Source of the DNA: Streptomyces cellulosae
GTDB lineage: Bacteria > Actinomycetota > Actinomycetes > Streptomycetales > Streptomycetaceae
Length of the DNA stretch: 64,000 bases
Assembly: GCA_014655195.1 (NCBI GenBank)
Contig: BNBH01000001.1
Location: 439,145 to 503,144, forward strand
Reading direction: 5' to 3'
This document shows, piece by piece, positions 25,055 through 33,679 of the stretch. Each line of letters opens with the position of its first letter. Position 1 is the stretch's first letter. The position numbers and the translations under genes were made by a program. The notes under the pieces are model-generated. The model saw only the letters and a list, made by a program, of their open reading frames with translations. It had not been told where the DNA came from and ran no database searches.

Positions 25055-26869
25055 TTACTGCGTGATCGTGATGCGGTCCGCCGCCGGCGGGGCCAGCGGG
25101 GAGGCGGCCGAGGAGTTGGCCGTCAGGTACTGCTCCAGCGCCTTCAGGTCGTCGTCGCCGACCAGGTCGTCGGTGCCCTCGCCCAGCGTGGTGAAGCCGT
25201 CGCCGCCGCCCGCGAGGAAGCTGTTCGTCGCGACGCGGTAGCTCGCCGACGGGTCGATCGCCTCGCCGTTCAGACGGATGGAGTCCGTGACGACCCGGTC
25301 GGCCCCGGACTTCGTCAGGTCCAGCGTGTAGGTCAGGCCGTCGGACACCTGGAGGATCTTCGGGGCTGCCTCGTTGGAGCCGCTGACCTGCTCCTTGAGC
25401 ACCTGGATCAGCTGAGCGCCGGTGAAGGTCTGCAGGTTGACCGTGTTGGCGAACGGCTGGACCGTGAACGCCTCCGCGAAGGTCACCACGCCGTCGCCCT
25501 CGGCGCCGCTCGCCGCGTAGGTGAGGGAGGCGCGGATGCCGCCCGGGTTCATCAGCGCGACGTCGGTCTCCGCGTCCAGCGTGCGGGCGTACTCCAGCTG
25601 CGCGTCGGCGATCAGGTCGCCCAGCGGGGACTCGGTGCCGTCCTTGACGATGTCACCCGAGATGTAGCCGATCGCGCGGTTGCCGATCGGGGCGGCGAGG
25701 GTGTTCCACTTGTCGATCAGGCGGGTGATGTCGGGCGCCTTGGCGACGTCACGGGACACCACGTGGTTCGCGGACTTCACGGCCGTACGGGCGATGTCGC
25801 CCGTCTTGCGGTCGTAGGTCAGCGTGGTGTCGGTGTAGAGCCGGCCGAAGGACGCGGCCGAGGTGACCATGCGGGGGTTGCCCGCCGGGTCGGGGACGGT
25901 GCAGACGTACGCGTTGTGGGTGTGGCCGGTGACCAGCGCGTCCACCTCGGGCGAGACGTTCTTCGCGATGTCCGCGACGGGGCCGGAGATGCCGTCGCCG
26001 GCGCCCGGGGCATCGCAGTCGTAGTTGTAGTTCTGCGAGGCGGGGAAGCCGCCCTCGTGGATCAGCGCCACGATGGACTTCACGCCCTTGCGGCGCAGCT
26101 CCTCGGCGTACTTGTTGATCGTCTCGACCTCGTCCTTGAAGACGAGGCCCTTGACGCCCTCGGCGGAGACGATGTTCGGGGTGCCCTCGAGGGTCACGCC
26201 GATGAAGCCGACCTTGACGTCCTTCTTCTGCCACACCCAGTACGGCTTGAGAAGGGGCTTCTCGGTCTTCTCGTTCAGGACGTTCGCCGACAGGTACGGG
26301 AAGTCGGCGCCCTGGAACTTCCTGTCGGTGTAGCAGCCGTCCGTCGGGTGGCAGCCGCCGTTCTGCAGGCGGGACAGCTCCTTGGCGCCCTCGTCGAACT
26401 CGTGGTTGCCGACGGAGGTGACGTCCAGTTCGAGCTTGTTCAGCGCCTCGATGGTGGGCTCGTCGTGGAACAGGCCCGAGATCAGCGGGGAGGCGCCGAC
26501 CATGTCGCCGCCGGCCGCGGTGATGGAGTACGCGTTGCCCTTGCGGGCCTGGCGCAGATGCGTCGCCAGGTACTCGGCGCCGCCCGCGTCGATGGTCTTC
26601 GTCGTGCCGTCCGGCTGGAGTTCGGTGACCCGGCCGGAGGAACCGGTGGGCGGCTCCAGGTTGCCGTGCAGGTCGTTGAACGACAGCAGTTGCACGTCCT
26701 GGTAGCGGCTCGGCTGGTGGCCGTGGCCCTTGCCGTGCTCGCCCGCGCTCGCCGACCCCGGCAGGGCCGCGGCGGCCACGGCACCGACGGTGAGGACACC
26801 GGCGGCGGTCGCGAGGAGACGGTTCGTACGGCGTCTGCGGCGCGGGTGCGCCGGGGATGTGGCTGGCAT
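25055..26869 (-). CDS. Secreted 5'-nucleotidase / UshA-like metallophosphatase
   Basis: 604 aa. Signal peptide with HPRRRRRTNR and a hydrophobic core ending at ALPGSASA. Calcineurin-like metallophosphatase domain: FNDLHGN, GGDMVG, GNHEFDEG and GHTHN supply the two-metal centre. The C-terminal 5_nucleotid_C domain has VALMNPGGIR and FLAGGGDGF. It should release phosphate and nucleosides from extracellular nucleotides, consistent with the phosphate block 10 kb away. Confidence 0.93.
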   Translation of the reverse strand: MPATSPAHPRRRRRTNRLLATAAGVLTVGAVAAAALPGSASAGEHGKGHGHQPSRYQDVQLLSFNDLHGNLEPPTGSSGRVTELQPDGTTKTIDAGGAEYLATHLRQARKGNAYSITAAGGDMVGASPLISGLFHDEPTIEALNKLELDVTSVGNHEFDEGAKELSRLQNGGCHPTDGCYTDRKFQGADFPYLSANVLNEKTEKPLLKPYWVWQKKDVKVGFIGVTLEGTPNIVSAEGVKGLVFKDEVETINKYAEELRRKGVKSIVALIHEGGFPASQNYNYDCDAPGAGDGISGPVADIAKNVSPEVDALVTGHTHNAYVCTVPDPAGNPRMVTSAASFGRLYTDTTLTYDRKTGDIARTAVKSANHVVSRDVAKAPDITRLIDKWNTLAAPIGNRAIGYISGDIVKDGTESPLGDLIADAQLEYARTLDAETDVALMNPGGIRASLTYAASGAEGDGVVTFAEAFTVQPFANTVNLQTFTGAQLIQVLKEQVSGSNEAAPKILQVSDGLTYTLDLTKSGADRVVTDSIRLNGEAIDPSASYRVATNSFLAGGGDGFTTLGEGTDDLVGDDDLKALEQYLTANSSAASPLAPPAADRITITQ

Positions 26870-27039
26870 ACGCCCCCCTGTCGGTGCGAGTGGGTACCGG
26901 CGCAGCCTAGGGTCAACGCGCGTAGCGCGACAGGGGCTTCCGGGTTACAGCCTGGTTTATCTTTTCTCGCCACCGTCGAGGCCTCCGCCGCCGCGGGTCC
27001 TGCGCGCCCCGCTGCCACCCCCTCGCCGCGCCGTCCCTT

Positions 27040-27045
27040 TACCCT
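27040..27045 (+). promoter_or_regulatory. -10 box of near-leaderless promoter, mshD
   Basis: TACCCT, seven bases before the ATG at 27053; no Shine-Dalgarno. Confidence 0.45.
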
Positions 27046-27052
27046 CGTACGC

Positions 27053-27979
27053 ATGACCAGCGACGCGTTCTCCCGGCCCGGCCGCCCCCGTTCGCTCCAG
27101 ACGTACACCGCGCTCGACCAGGCGCAGGTCGACGCGGTTCTCGCGCTGCTCGACGAGGCGGCGCGCGCCGACGGCCGGCAGGCCGTGTCCGAGCAGGGCC
27201 GGCTGCAACTGCGCGGCGGGGAGCGGGAGGGCGTCCAGCATCTGCTGCTGACGGTCGGCGAAGAGCTGGTCGGATACGCCCAGTTGGAGGACACCGACCC
27301 GGTGGAGCCGCCCGCCGCGGAACTGGTGGTGCACCCCTCGTACCGCGGTCAGGGGCACGGGCGGGCGCTCGGCACGGCGCTGCTCGCCGCGTCGGGCAAG
27401 CGGCTGCGGGTGTGGGCGCACGGCGGGCACTCCACCGCCCGGCATCTGGCGCAGGTGCTCGGGCTGACGCTGTTCCGTGAACTGCGTCAGATGCGGCGGC
27501 CGTTGGCGAACCTGGAACTGCCCGACCCGGTGCTGCCGGAGGGCGTCACCGTGCGCACCTTCGAGCCGGGGCGGGACGACGCGGCGTGGCTCGCGCTGAA
27601 CGCCGCCGCGTTCGCCCACCACCCCGAGCAGGGTTCCTTGACCCAGCGGGACCTCGACGACCGCAAGGCGGAGCCGTGGTTCGACCCCGAGGGCTTCTTC
27701 CTCGCGGAGCGCGAGGGACGCCTGGTCGGCTTCCACTGGACGAAGGTGCACGCCGAGGAGGGCCTCGGTGAGGTGTACGTCCTCGGGGTCGCCCCGGACG
27801 CACAGGGCGGCGGGCTGGGCAAGGCGCTGACCACGATCGGGCTGCGGCACCTGGCGGAGCGGGGGTTGCCCACCGCCATGTTGTACGTCGATGCGGACAA
27901 CAAGGCGGCGGTTTCCGTGTACGAGCGGCTGGGGTTTGTCACGCACGAGACGGATCTGATGTACCGGACGGAGACGTGA
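27053..27979 (+). CDS. mshD: Mycothiol synthase MshD
   Basis: 308 aa, two tandem GNAT domains. The first has the acetyl-CoA loop VVHPSYRGQGHG and the second GVAPDAQGGGLG, followed by AMLYVDADNKAAVSVYERLGF. MshD acetylates Cys-GlcN-Ins, the last step of mycothiol, the main low-molecular-weight thiol of actinobacteria. Cytoplasmic. Single-gene unit between the nucleotidase (divergent) and the ABC cluster (convergent). Confidence 0.95.
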   Translation: MTSDAFSRPGRPRSLQTYTALDQAQVDAVLALLDEAARADGRQAVSEQGRLQLRGGEREGVQHLLLTVGEELVGYAQLEDTDPVEPPAAELVVHPSYRGQGHGRALGTALLAASGKRLRVWAHGGHSTARHLAQVLGLTLFRELRQMRRPLANLELPDPVLPEGVTVRTFEPGRDDAAWLALNAAAFAHHPEQGSLTQRDLDDRKAEPWFDPEGFFLAEREGRLVGFHWTKVHAEEGLGEVYVLGVAPDAQGGGLGKALTTIGLRHLAERGLPTAMLYVDADNKAAVSVYERLGFVTHETDLMYRTET

Positions 27980-28035
27980 GGGCCGGCTGAGGCCGGCACT
28001 CTGTTCGATCACGCGGGGCCTGAACGCCGCCCGCG

Positions 28036-28815
28036 TCACGGGCGTGGGGATTCGCCCCCGCCCCTTCCCTTCCCGTCCCTGGGGGCCGCGCCCCCAGACC
28101 CCCCTTTCGGCCCTTCGGGCCTCGTCCTCAAACGCCGGACGGGGTGGATGCGGCGGACCGGTTCCGTGCAGCACACCGCCGCCGCCAGGAGCGCTCCGCA
28201 CAGCAGCAGCGTCCAGTGGCCGTGGCCGTCCGCCCAGTGCGGGTCGCCCGGTGCGGTGAACAGTGACCAGTCCGAGGGGCTCAGCAGCGGTGCCAGGACC
28301 GCGGCCGTCAGCAGGGAAGCCGAGACCGCCTGGCCCGGCCGGTCGGCGCCCCGGCGCCGTACCGCGTAGGCCGCGCCGGCCAGGGCGAGGGCGAGGGTGG
28401 TAGCCGCCTCCAGGGTGACGTCCCCGGCCGGGGGGCGTGCCTCCTCCGGGACGAGCAGGACGGCCGCCGTCCACCACGCGGCGGCGGGCGGCAGTACGAG
28501 CGCGTACCGCAGCGCGTGCCGGAGGACGCGGCGCACGGGCACGGCGGCGGTGGTCCGCCGGGCCGGGTCGTCCAGCAGGAACGCGGCGCCGAGCGCGAAG
28601 CACAGGGCGGCGGCCCGCAGGGCGGTCACCCCGGCCCACGGGGTGACCTCGCCGCCCGACAACCGGGGCACGGCGGCCGCCAGCAGTCCGAGCCCGCCGC
28701 CCGCCGCGAGCGCCCACCAGGGCACCGTGCGGGCGACCGGGCGGACCAGTTGGAGCAGGACGCCCCGCCGGGCCTCGCGCACCGGGGTGTCCCCCGCCGG
28801 CCTGGTTTCGATCAC
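28036..28815 (-). CDS. Membrane protein of ABC exporter cluster, C terminus encoded by a repeat
   Basis: 259 aa from the GTG at 28815, whose GTGA overlaps the previous stop (a GTG at 28821 is also possible). Six to seven hydrophobic helices between about 18 and 225. The final 25-30 residues, rich in Gly, Pro and Arg, are encoded by a dispersed repeat (28075-28143), so the original C terminus may have been shorter. It is the third gene of the ATPase-permease operon and probably a second membrane subunit. Confidence 0.75.
   Translation of the reverse strand: MIETRPAGDTPVREARRGVLLQLVRPVARTVPWWALAAGGGLGLLAAAVPRLSGGEVTPWAGVTALRAAALCFALGAAFLLDDPARRTTAAVPVRRVLRHALRYALVLPPAAAWWTAAVLLVPEEARPPAGDVTLEAATTLALALAGAAYAVRRRGADRPGQAVSASLLTAAVLAPLLSPSDWSLFTAPGDPHWADGHGHWTLLLCGALLAAAVCCTEPVRRIHPVRRLRTRPEGPKGGSGGAAPRDGKGRGGGESPRP
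28075..28143. repeat. Dispersed Streptomyces repeat inside the 3' end of a gene
   Basis: The element reads CCCTGGGGGCCGCGCCCCCAG at its left (hairpin GGGGGC/GCGCCCCC), then CCTTTCGGCCCTTCGGGCC, and ends in TCCTCAAACGCCGGACGG. This sequence type recurs in intergenic regions across Streptomyces. Here it lies within an open reading frame. Confidence 0.6.
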
Positions 28816-30332
28816 AGGCACTCGTTCTCCCCCTCGGGCTTCTCCAGGCCCAGAACCCGCGCCACGTGGTCCGTCGTCACCTTCGGGGCGGTCAGCTCGG
28901 CCCAGCCGGCCTTCACCTTCGCGGCGGCCTTCTCGCGGGGCAGCTCCAGCAGTTCGCGCAGCAGTTCCGTCTGGGCGGAGGTCATCTGCAGCGGCTCCGT
29001 CTGCGAGATCACGAGCGCCGACCCGGTGTCGCTGTCGTCGAGCCGCACCCGGCGCAGGTCCGCGAGCGGGTCGGGCCGGTCGGCGAGGGCCAGCCACATC
29101 ACGGTGACCATCCGGCCGTCGCACATCTCGCCCGCCGTGGCCTCCGAGCCGGTGACCAGCACGCCGGCCACCGCGACCGCGAACTCCGGCACCCGGTTGC
29201 CGCCCCAGGCCGTCCCGACCGTCACCTCGCCGGGGCGGGTGAGCGGGGAGAGGGTCGCGTCGGCGTCCAGGCCGTAGCGGGCCTCGACCCGCTGCCGTAC
29301 GGCCAGCGGACGGTCCTGGGCGTCGCCGCCGGCCAGGGCGCGGACGTCGTCGACGATCCGGGCCCAGTCGCCGGTGCGCGGCTCCCACTCGGGAAAGGCG
29401 CAGTACGTCGTGGCGTCCCGTTCGACGCAGGTGTGGAGCCTCTCGGGGGTGACCGAGGCCCGTACGCGTGCCTCGGTGACGGACTCCGGCACGTCCCGGG
29501 ACTGGCCGACCGCGCCGACCAGGGCCAGCGCCACCGCACCGGCCACCGCGGCCTGCGCGGTGCGCAGCCGGGCGCCGCCGGACAGCAGCACCGCCGCCGC
29601 CATCAGGGTGAGGGCGAGTCCGCCCAGGTAGAGGGCGTGCCAGGCGGCAGGGCGTCCGATCAGGTCGGACGGCAGGGTGACGACGCTGTACGTGCCGACG
29701 GACGGCATCAGCCACCGCGTCCAGCCTTCACCGGAGAAGCCGAGGAGGGTGGCGAGGACGAGCATCAGGACGATCAGCAGCGGGGCGGCGAAGGGCGCGG
29801 TGACCAGGCGGGCGAGCAGCACCCCGAACGCGCCGAGGAGCAGCACCGACAGCGGGCCGACGAGGAGTTCGCCCGGCGAGCCGTTTCCGACCGCGCCCGG
29901 CTTGAGCGCCTCCCAGGCGAACTGCCCGCCCACGCACAGCGCGGTCACGAGGGCGGCCGCCCCGACGGACAGCAGGTGCGCGACCGTGCGCCCCCAGCGC
30001 GGCAGCACCAGCACGTCGAGGTGCCGTTCGGTGTCCTGGCGCCGGGAGCGCAGCATGGCGTGGTTGGCGCTCAGCAGCACCGCGAGCCCGACGAGGAGCG
30101 GCCCGTCCTGGGTGGCGCGGTCGGCGTCCTGCAGCGCGGGGAAGCCGTCGAAGGAGACGCGGGTGCGCCACACGGTCCAGGCGACGTACACCGCGAAGGC
30201 GACGAGCACCGGCACGCGGGTGAGGAGCTTACGCGTCTCGAAGCGGGCGAGGGCGAGGACGGCCGCCCGGGAGGCGCCGGGCTGCGACTTCACGGGGGCC
30301 GGGGCCGGGACGGGGGTGGTGGCCGTGGTCAT
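28812..30332 (-). CDS. ABC-2-type exporter permease
   Basis: 506 aa. N-terminal basic region RFETRKLLTR before the first helix, typical of ABC-2 permeases, then about six helices up to residue 305. A large extracytoplasmic domain of about 190 residues with three Cys follows. The ATG overlaps the ATPase stop in ATGA. The big soluble tail is unusual for an ABC-2 permease and may be a substrate-binding or processing domain. Substrate unknown. Confidence 0.82.
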   Translation of the reverse strand: MTTATTPVPAPAPVKSQPGASRAAVLALARFETRKLLTRVPVLVAFAVYVAWTVWRTRVSFDGFPALQDADRATQDGPLLVGLAVLLSANHAMLRSRRQDTERHLDVLVLPRWGRTVAHLLSVGAAALVTALCVGGQFAWEALKPGAVGNGSPGELLVGPLSVLLLGAFGVLLARLVTAPFAAPLLIVLMLVLATLLGFSGEGWTRWLMPSVGTYSVVTLPSDLIGRPAAWHALYLGGLALTLMAAAVLLSGGARLRTAQAAVAGAVALALVGAVGQSRDVPESVTEARVRASVTPERLHTCVERDATTYCAFPEWEPRTGDWARIVDDVRALAGGDAQDRPLAVRQRVEARYGLDADATLSPLTRPGEVTVGTAWGGNRVPEFAVAVAGVLVTGSEATAGEMCDGRMVTVMWLALADRPDPLADLRRVRLDDSDTGSALVISQTEPLQMTSAQTELLRELLELPREKAAAKVKAGWAELTAPKVTTDHVARVLGLEKPEGENECL

Positions 30333-31189
30333 GCGGTCACCTCCGTGGCGGCGCCGTCCAGGGTGAGCAGGTAGCCGTCCTCGAGGGTGGGTTCGAGGAG
30401 TGCGGCGCCGGGGGGCGGGTCGCCCACGTTGCGGAAGGTGCCGAGTCCGGTGCGCCAGCCGGCCAGGGCGCCGGGGTCGCGGCCCTCGCTGCTCCACACG
30501 CGTCCGGCGGCCCGGGCGGTCAGCTCGGCGGGGGTGCCGTCGAAGCGGACGGTGCCGCCCGCGAGGACGACGACCCGGTGGCAGAGCATCGCCACGTCCT
30601 CGGTCTGGTGGGTGGACAGCAGCACGGTCCGCCCCTCGCCCGCGGTGGCGATCAACTCGCGGAACCGCATGCGCTGTTCGGGGTCGAGGCCGACGGTCGG
30701 CTCGTCGAGGACGAGGAACGCCGGGTCGCCCACCAGCGCCGCAGCCAGCGCCACCCGCTGCCTCATGCCGCCGGACAGCTTGCGGATCCGCTTGCCGCGC
30801 ACGTCGGCCAGGCCGACCTCGTCGAGCACCCGGCGCACCTCGCGGTGGCGGGCGGCGCGGTCGGTCAGCTCCTTGAGGATCGCCACGTAGTCGACGAACT
30901 CGAAGGCGGTGAAGTCCGGGTGGAAGCCGGGGGTCTGCGGCAGGTAGCCGAGCCGGCGGCGCACCTCCTGGCGGCCGCGCGCGGTGGACGGGTCGTGGCC
31001 GAGCACGGTGAACGCGCCCCTGTCGGCCGGCACGGCGGTGGCGAGGACCCGCAGCAGCGTGGTCTTGCCCGCGCCGTTGGGGCCGAGCAGCCCGGTGACG
31101 CCGGGCGACAGCCGCAGCGACACGTCGTCCAGGGCGCGGGTCGCGCCGTAGTGGAGGCTCAGCCCGGAGGCCGAGACGGTGGGGGTCAT
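30329..31189 (-). CDS. ABC exporter ATPase
   Basis: 286 aa. Walker A GPNGAGKTT, Q-loop YLPQTPGFH, signature LSGGMRQR, Walker B FLVLDEPTVGLDP and switch His in STHQTED. It resembles multidrug or antibiotic exporter ATPases of the CcmA/NatA type. First gene of a three-gene minus-strand operon coupled by ATGA and GTGA overlaps. The region upstream is a 122-bp tandem repeat array. Confidence 0.92.
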   Translation of the reverse strand: MTPTVSASGLSLHYGATRALDDVSLRLSPGVTGLLGPNGAGKTTLLRVLATAVPADRGAFTVLGHDPSTARGRQEVRRRLGYLPQTPGFHPDFTAFEFVDYVAILKELTDRAARHREVRRVLDEVGLADVRGKRIRKLSGGMRQRVALAAALVGDPAFLVLDEPTVGLDPEQRMRFRELIATAGEGRTVLLSTHQTEDVAMLCHRVVVLAGGTVRFDGTPAELTARAAGRVWSSEGRDPGALAGWRTGLGTFRNVGDPPPGAALLEPTLEDGYLLTLDGAATEVTA

Positions 31190-31261
31190 GAGTACTCCCG
31201 TGGCAGGTGGTTGGGTCAGGGACGGTGGTGCGCCCCGGCCGGTGGGATGCCGGGCGCGGCG

Positions 31262-31735
31262 GGACCGCGGGGTCCCGGCTCAGGTCGGTGCGGGTGCGGT
31301 CAGACCGCGGGGCCCCGGCTGAGGCCTTTGCCGGGCACGGTCGAACCGCAAGCCCCCGGCACGGACCGAAGCCGGACGCGGCAGGACCGCGGGGCCCCGG
31401 CTCAGGCCGGTGCGGGTGCGGTCAGACCGCGGAGCCCCGGCTGAGGCCGTCGCCGGACGCGGTCGGACCGCGAGCCCCCGGCCCGGACCGAAGCCGGACG
31501 CGGCAGGACCGCGGGGCCCCGGCTCAGGCCGGTGCGGGTGCGGTCAGACCGCGGGGCCCCGGCTGAGGCCTTTGCCGGACGCGGTCGGACCGCGAGCCCA
31601 CGGCCCAGACCGAAGCCGGACGCGGCAGGACCGCGGGGCCCCGGCTCAGGCCGTCGCCGGACGCGGTCGGACCGCGAGCCCCCGGTCCGGGCCGAAGCCG
31701 GGGCGCGGTCAGACCGCGGGGTCCCGGTTCAGGTC
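31262..31735. repeat. Nested tandem repeat array, 122-bp units of three ~41-bp monomers
   Basis: Units start with GGACCGCGGGG at 31262, 31384, 31506 and 31628, a constant 122-bp period; the fourth is incomplete. Each 122-bp unit is itself three diverged monomers sharing GACCGCG.G.CCCCGGC and ending near CGGACGCGG. 122 is not a multiple of three, so the array does not encode a repeated peptide in one frame. It fills the 519-bp gap between the anti-sigma gene and the ABC ATPase. Confidence 0.8.
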
Positions 31736-32560
31736 GAAGCGGTCCCTCAGCAGGACCAGCAGTCCGGCGCCGAACACGGCGACGGCCGCCGAGACGCCCT
31801 GTCCGGCCGCGGTGAACGGGGCGAGCGTCTCGTGTGCGCCGGAGCGGACCGCGTCCGCCGCGAGCAGCAGCGCGACCCAGCCGCCGCCGGTCAGCGCGGG
31901 CGCCAGGACGGGCCCGAGCCGGGCCGACAGCGCGAGCGCCGTGGCGGTGAGGGCGAGCGCGGGCAGCAGCCAGCTCAGGGCGAGCAGCCCGTACCCGGGC
32001 AGGGCGAGCGTGGCCAGGCCGTTCAGGCCGAGCCCGGCGGTCAGCACGGCGACCGTGCGGATCATCAGCAGCCGGAACCCGTGCATCGGCGCGACCACGG
32101 CCATCTCGTACGTCGGGTCCATCCGCGGCCCGTACGACAGCGCCACCCCCGCGAGCGGCAGCAGCGGGGCGAGGGCGAGGAAGAGGGTGGGCCGGCCGCC
32201 CTCGGCGTGGCCCGCGGTGACGGCCACGGTGAGCAGCAGCACCGCCGACACCGCGCCCAGCCAGGAGCGGCGCAGCGCAGGGGTGGCCGCGAGCAGCCGG
32301 GCCGTGTGGTCCCGGACGCCGAGCCTCAGCAGCAGCGACTCCAGCAGCCCCGGCCGTGGCGCGTCCAGCTCGGCGTCCAGCCGCTCCCAGGCGTCGTCCA
32401 GGGCGACGGTGTCACCGAAGCCGGCGAGCACCGCACGGCAGTGCGCGCACGCCGTGAGGTGGGTGTCGGCCGACCACAGCGCGGGCGCCTCGAGACCGCC
32501 GCGCGCGTAGGCCCGCAGGTCGTCCTCCGGCACGTGCCAGAGCCTGTCCTCGTACGTCAT
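31709..32560 (-). CDS. Zinc-finger anti-sigma factor with transmembrane segments
   Basis: 283 aa. An N-terminal zf-HC2/ZAS motif, H33-x3-C37-x2-C40 (THLTACAHC), marks a zinc-binding anti-sigma domain. About five or six membrane helices follow from residue 105 on, more than the single helix usual for such proteins. The start overlaps the sigma-factor stop in ATGA. It should hold the adjacent ECF sigma factor at the membrane until a signal arrives. The 3' end runs into the tandem repeat array. Confidence 0.85.
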   Translation of the reverse strand: MTYEDRLWHVPEDDLRAYARGGLEAPALWSADTHLTACAHCRAVLAGFGDTVALDDAWERLDAELDAPRPGLLESLLLRLGVRDHTARLLAATPALRRSWLGAVSAVLLLTVAVTAGHAEGGRPTLFLALAPLLPLAGVALSYGPRMDPTYEMAVVAPMHGFRLLMIRTVAVLTAGLGLNGLATLALPGYGLLALSWLLPALALTATALALSARLGPVLAPALTGGGWVALLLAADAVRSGAHETLAPFTAAGQGVSAAVAVFGAGLLVLLRDRFDLNRDPAV

Positions 32561-33108
32561 GCCAGCGCCTCCCGGAGTTGCCTGCGGGCACGCATGGCCC
32601 GCGTCTTGACCGTGCCCGGCGGGATGCCGAGCAGGACCGCGGCCTCACGGGTGGTCAGCCCGTCGACCACGGTCGCCTGGAGCACCGCGCGCAGTTCCGG
32701 CGACAGCCGCACCAGGGCCCCGGCGAGATCCCCGTGCTCCACCCCCGCGAGCACGCGCTCCTCCGCCGACACCTCGTCCCGGTGCCGCAGCCGCGCCAGC
32801 GCCTGTCGCAGCCGCCCCCGCGCCCCGGCCCCGCGCAGCGCGTCGACCAGCCGGCGTGAGGCGATCCGCCACAGCCAGCCGGCGGCGTCCGCGCCCGCCG
32901 CGTCCTCACGCCAGCGGGCCGTGCCGCGCCACACCGCGAGGAAGGTCTCCTGCACGACGTCGTCGACGAGGGCCGCGTCGGCGCACCGGGTGCGCATGCG
33001 CGCGGTCAGCCACGGCGCGTACCTCCGGTACAGCTCCTCGAAGGCGCGCCGGTCGCCGCCGGCCGTGACGGCGCGCAGCAGCTCGCCGTCGCTTCTCATC
33101 TCGCTCAC
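32557..33108 (-). CDS. ECF RNA polymerase sigma factor
   Basis: 183 aa. Region 2: FEELYRRYAPWL and VDDVVQETFLAVWR. Region 4: LSPELRAVLQATVVDG and REAAVLLGIPPGTVKTRAMRARRQL. Size and order are those of group IV sigma factors. The GTG at 33108 is only two bases after GAGGAG, so the ATG at 33099 may be the real start. It forms an operon with its anti-sigma factor. Targets may include one or both flanking ABC operons (inference from position). Confidence 0.9.
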   Translation of the reverse strand: MSEMRSDGELLRAVTAGGDRRAFEELYRRYAPWLTARMRTRCADAALVDDVVQETFLAVWRGTARWREDAAGADAAGWLWRIASRRLVDALRGAGARGRLRQALARLRHRDEVSAEERVLAGVEHGDLAGALVRLSPELRAVLQATVVDGLTTREAAVLLGIPPGTVKTRAMRARRQLREALA

Positions 33109-33212
33109 GTCTCCTCATCGGACGGGCCGTGCCGATCGGTTCACGGTCCGGCGGTCGAATGCGCGGCCGGGTTCGCGATCGGGTCCCGGTTGACTTTCGC
33201 ACCACGCATGCA

Positions 33213-33246
33213 CCACCCTTTCACTACTCAATTAGTGAAAGGGTGG
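33213..33246. promoter_or_regulatory. Operator: perfect inverted repeat upstream of YtrA-type regulator
   Basis: CCACCCTTTCACTA and TAGTGAAAGGGTGG, 14-bp perfect arms with a 6-nt spacer, ending seven bases before the GTG at 33254. It is the expected kind of autoregulatory site for a YtrA-type GntR dimer. Confidence 0.7.
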
Positions 33247-33253
33247 TTGTCGA

Positions 33254-33679
33254 GTGGTCGACTACCGCATCGACCGGCGCAGCGGCGTGGCCACCTACGT
33301 CCAGATCGTCCAGCAGACCAAGCAGGCGATCCGCCTGGGCCTCCTGGCCCCCGGCGACAAGCTCCCCACGGCCCGCGAGGTCGTGGAGGCCACCGCCGTC
33401 AACCCGAACACCGTGCTCAAGGCGTACCGGGAGCTGGAGCGCGAGGGCCTCGTCGAGGCCCGGCGCGGCCTCGGCACCTTCGTGCGCCGCTCCCTCGGCG
33501 CGGCCCCCGCCGACTCCCCGCTGCGCGCGGAGCTGGAGGACTGGGCGGCCCGGGCGCGGGAGTCGGGCCTGGAGCGGGAGGACGTCGCCGCGCTGTTCAC
33601 CGCCGTACTCGAGACGCACTACCCGGAGCGGGCCGCGCACGCCGCGCCCGCGCACACCCCACAGGGAGACCCCTCATGA
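33254..33679 (+). CDS. GntR regulator, YtrA subfamily
   Basis: 141 aa. Winged helix (PGDKLPTAREVVEATAVNPNTVLKA) plus only about 50 residues of helical dimerisation tail, the short form that defines the YtrA subfamily. Such regulators control the ABC transporter encoded next to them, usually in response to cell-envelope antibiotics. The stop overlaps the ATPase start in ATGA. A strong inverted repeat lies in its promoter. Confidence 0.92.
   Translation: MVDYRIDRRSGVATYVQIVQQTKQAIRLGLLAPGDKLPTAREVVEATAVNPNTVLKAYRELEREGLVEARRGLGTFVRRSLGAAPADSPLRAELEDWAARARESGLEREDVAALFTAVLETHYPERAAHAAPAHTPQGDPS

Noticed and set aside
31262..31735. Possible CRISPR array
   Set aside because: Units are directly abutting and similar throughout, with no unique spacers, and no cas genes are nearby.
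31207..33193. Plus-strand frames across the tandem repeat array
   Set aside because: The 122-bp period is not divisible by three, the frames run antisense through the sigma/anti-sigma genes, and no ribosome site is present.
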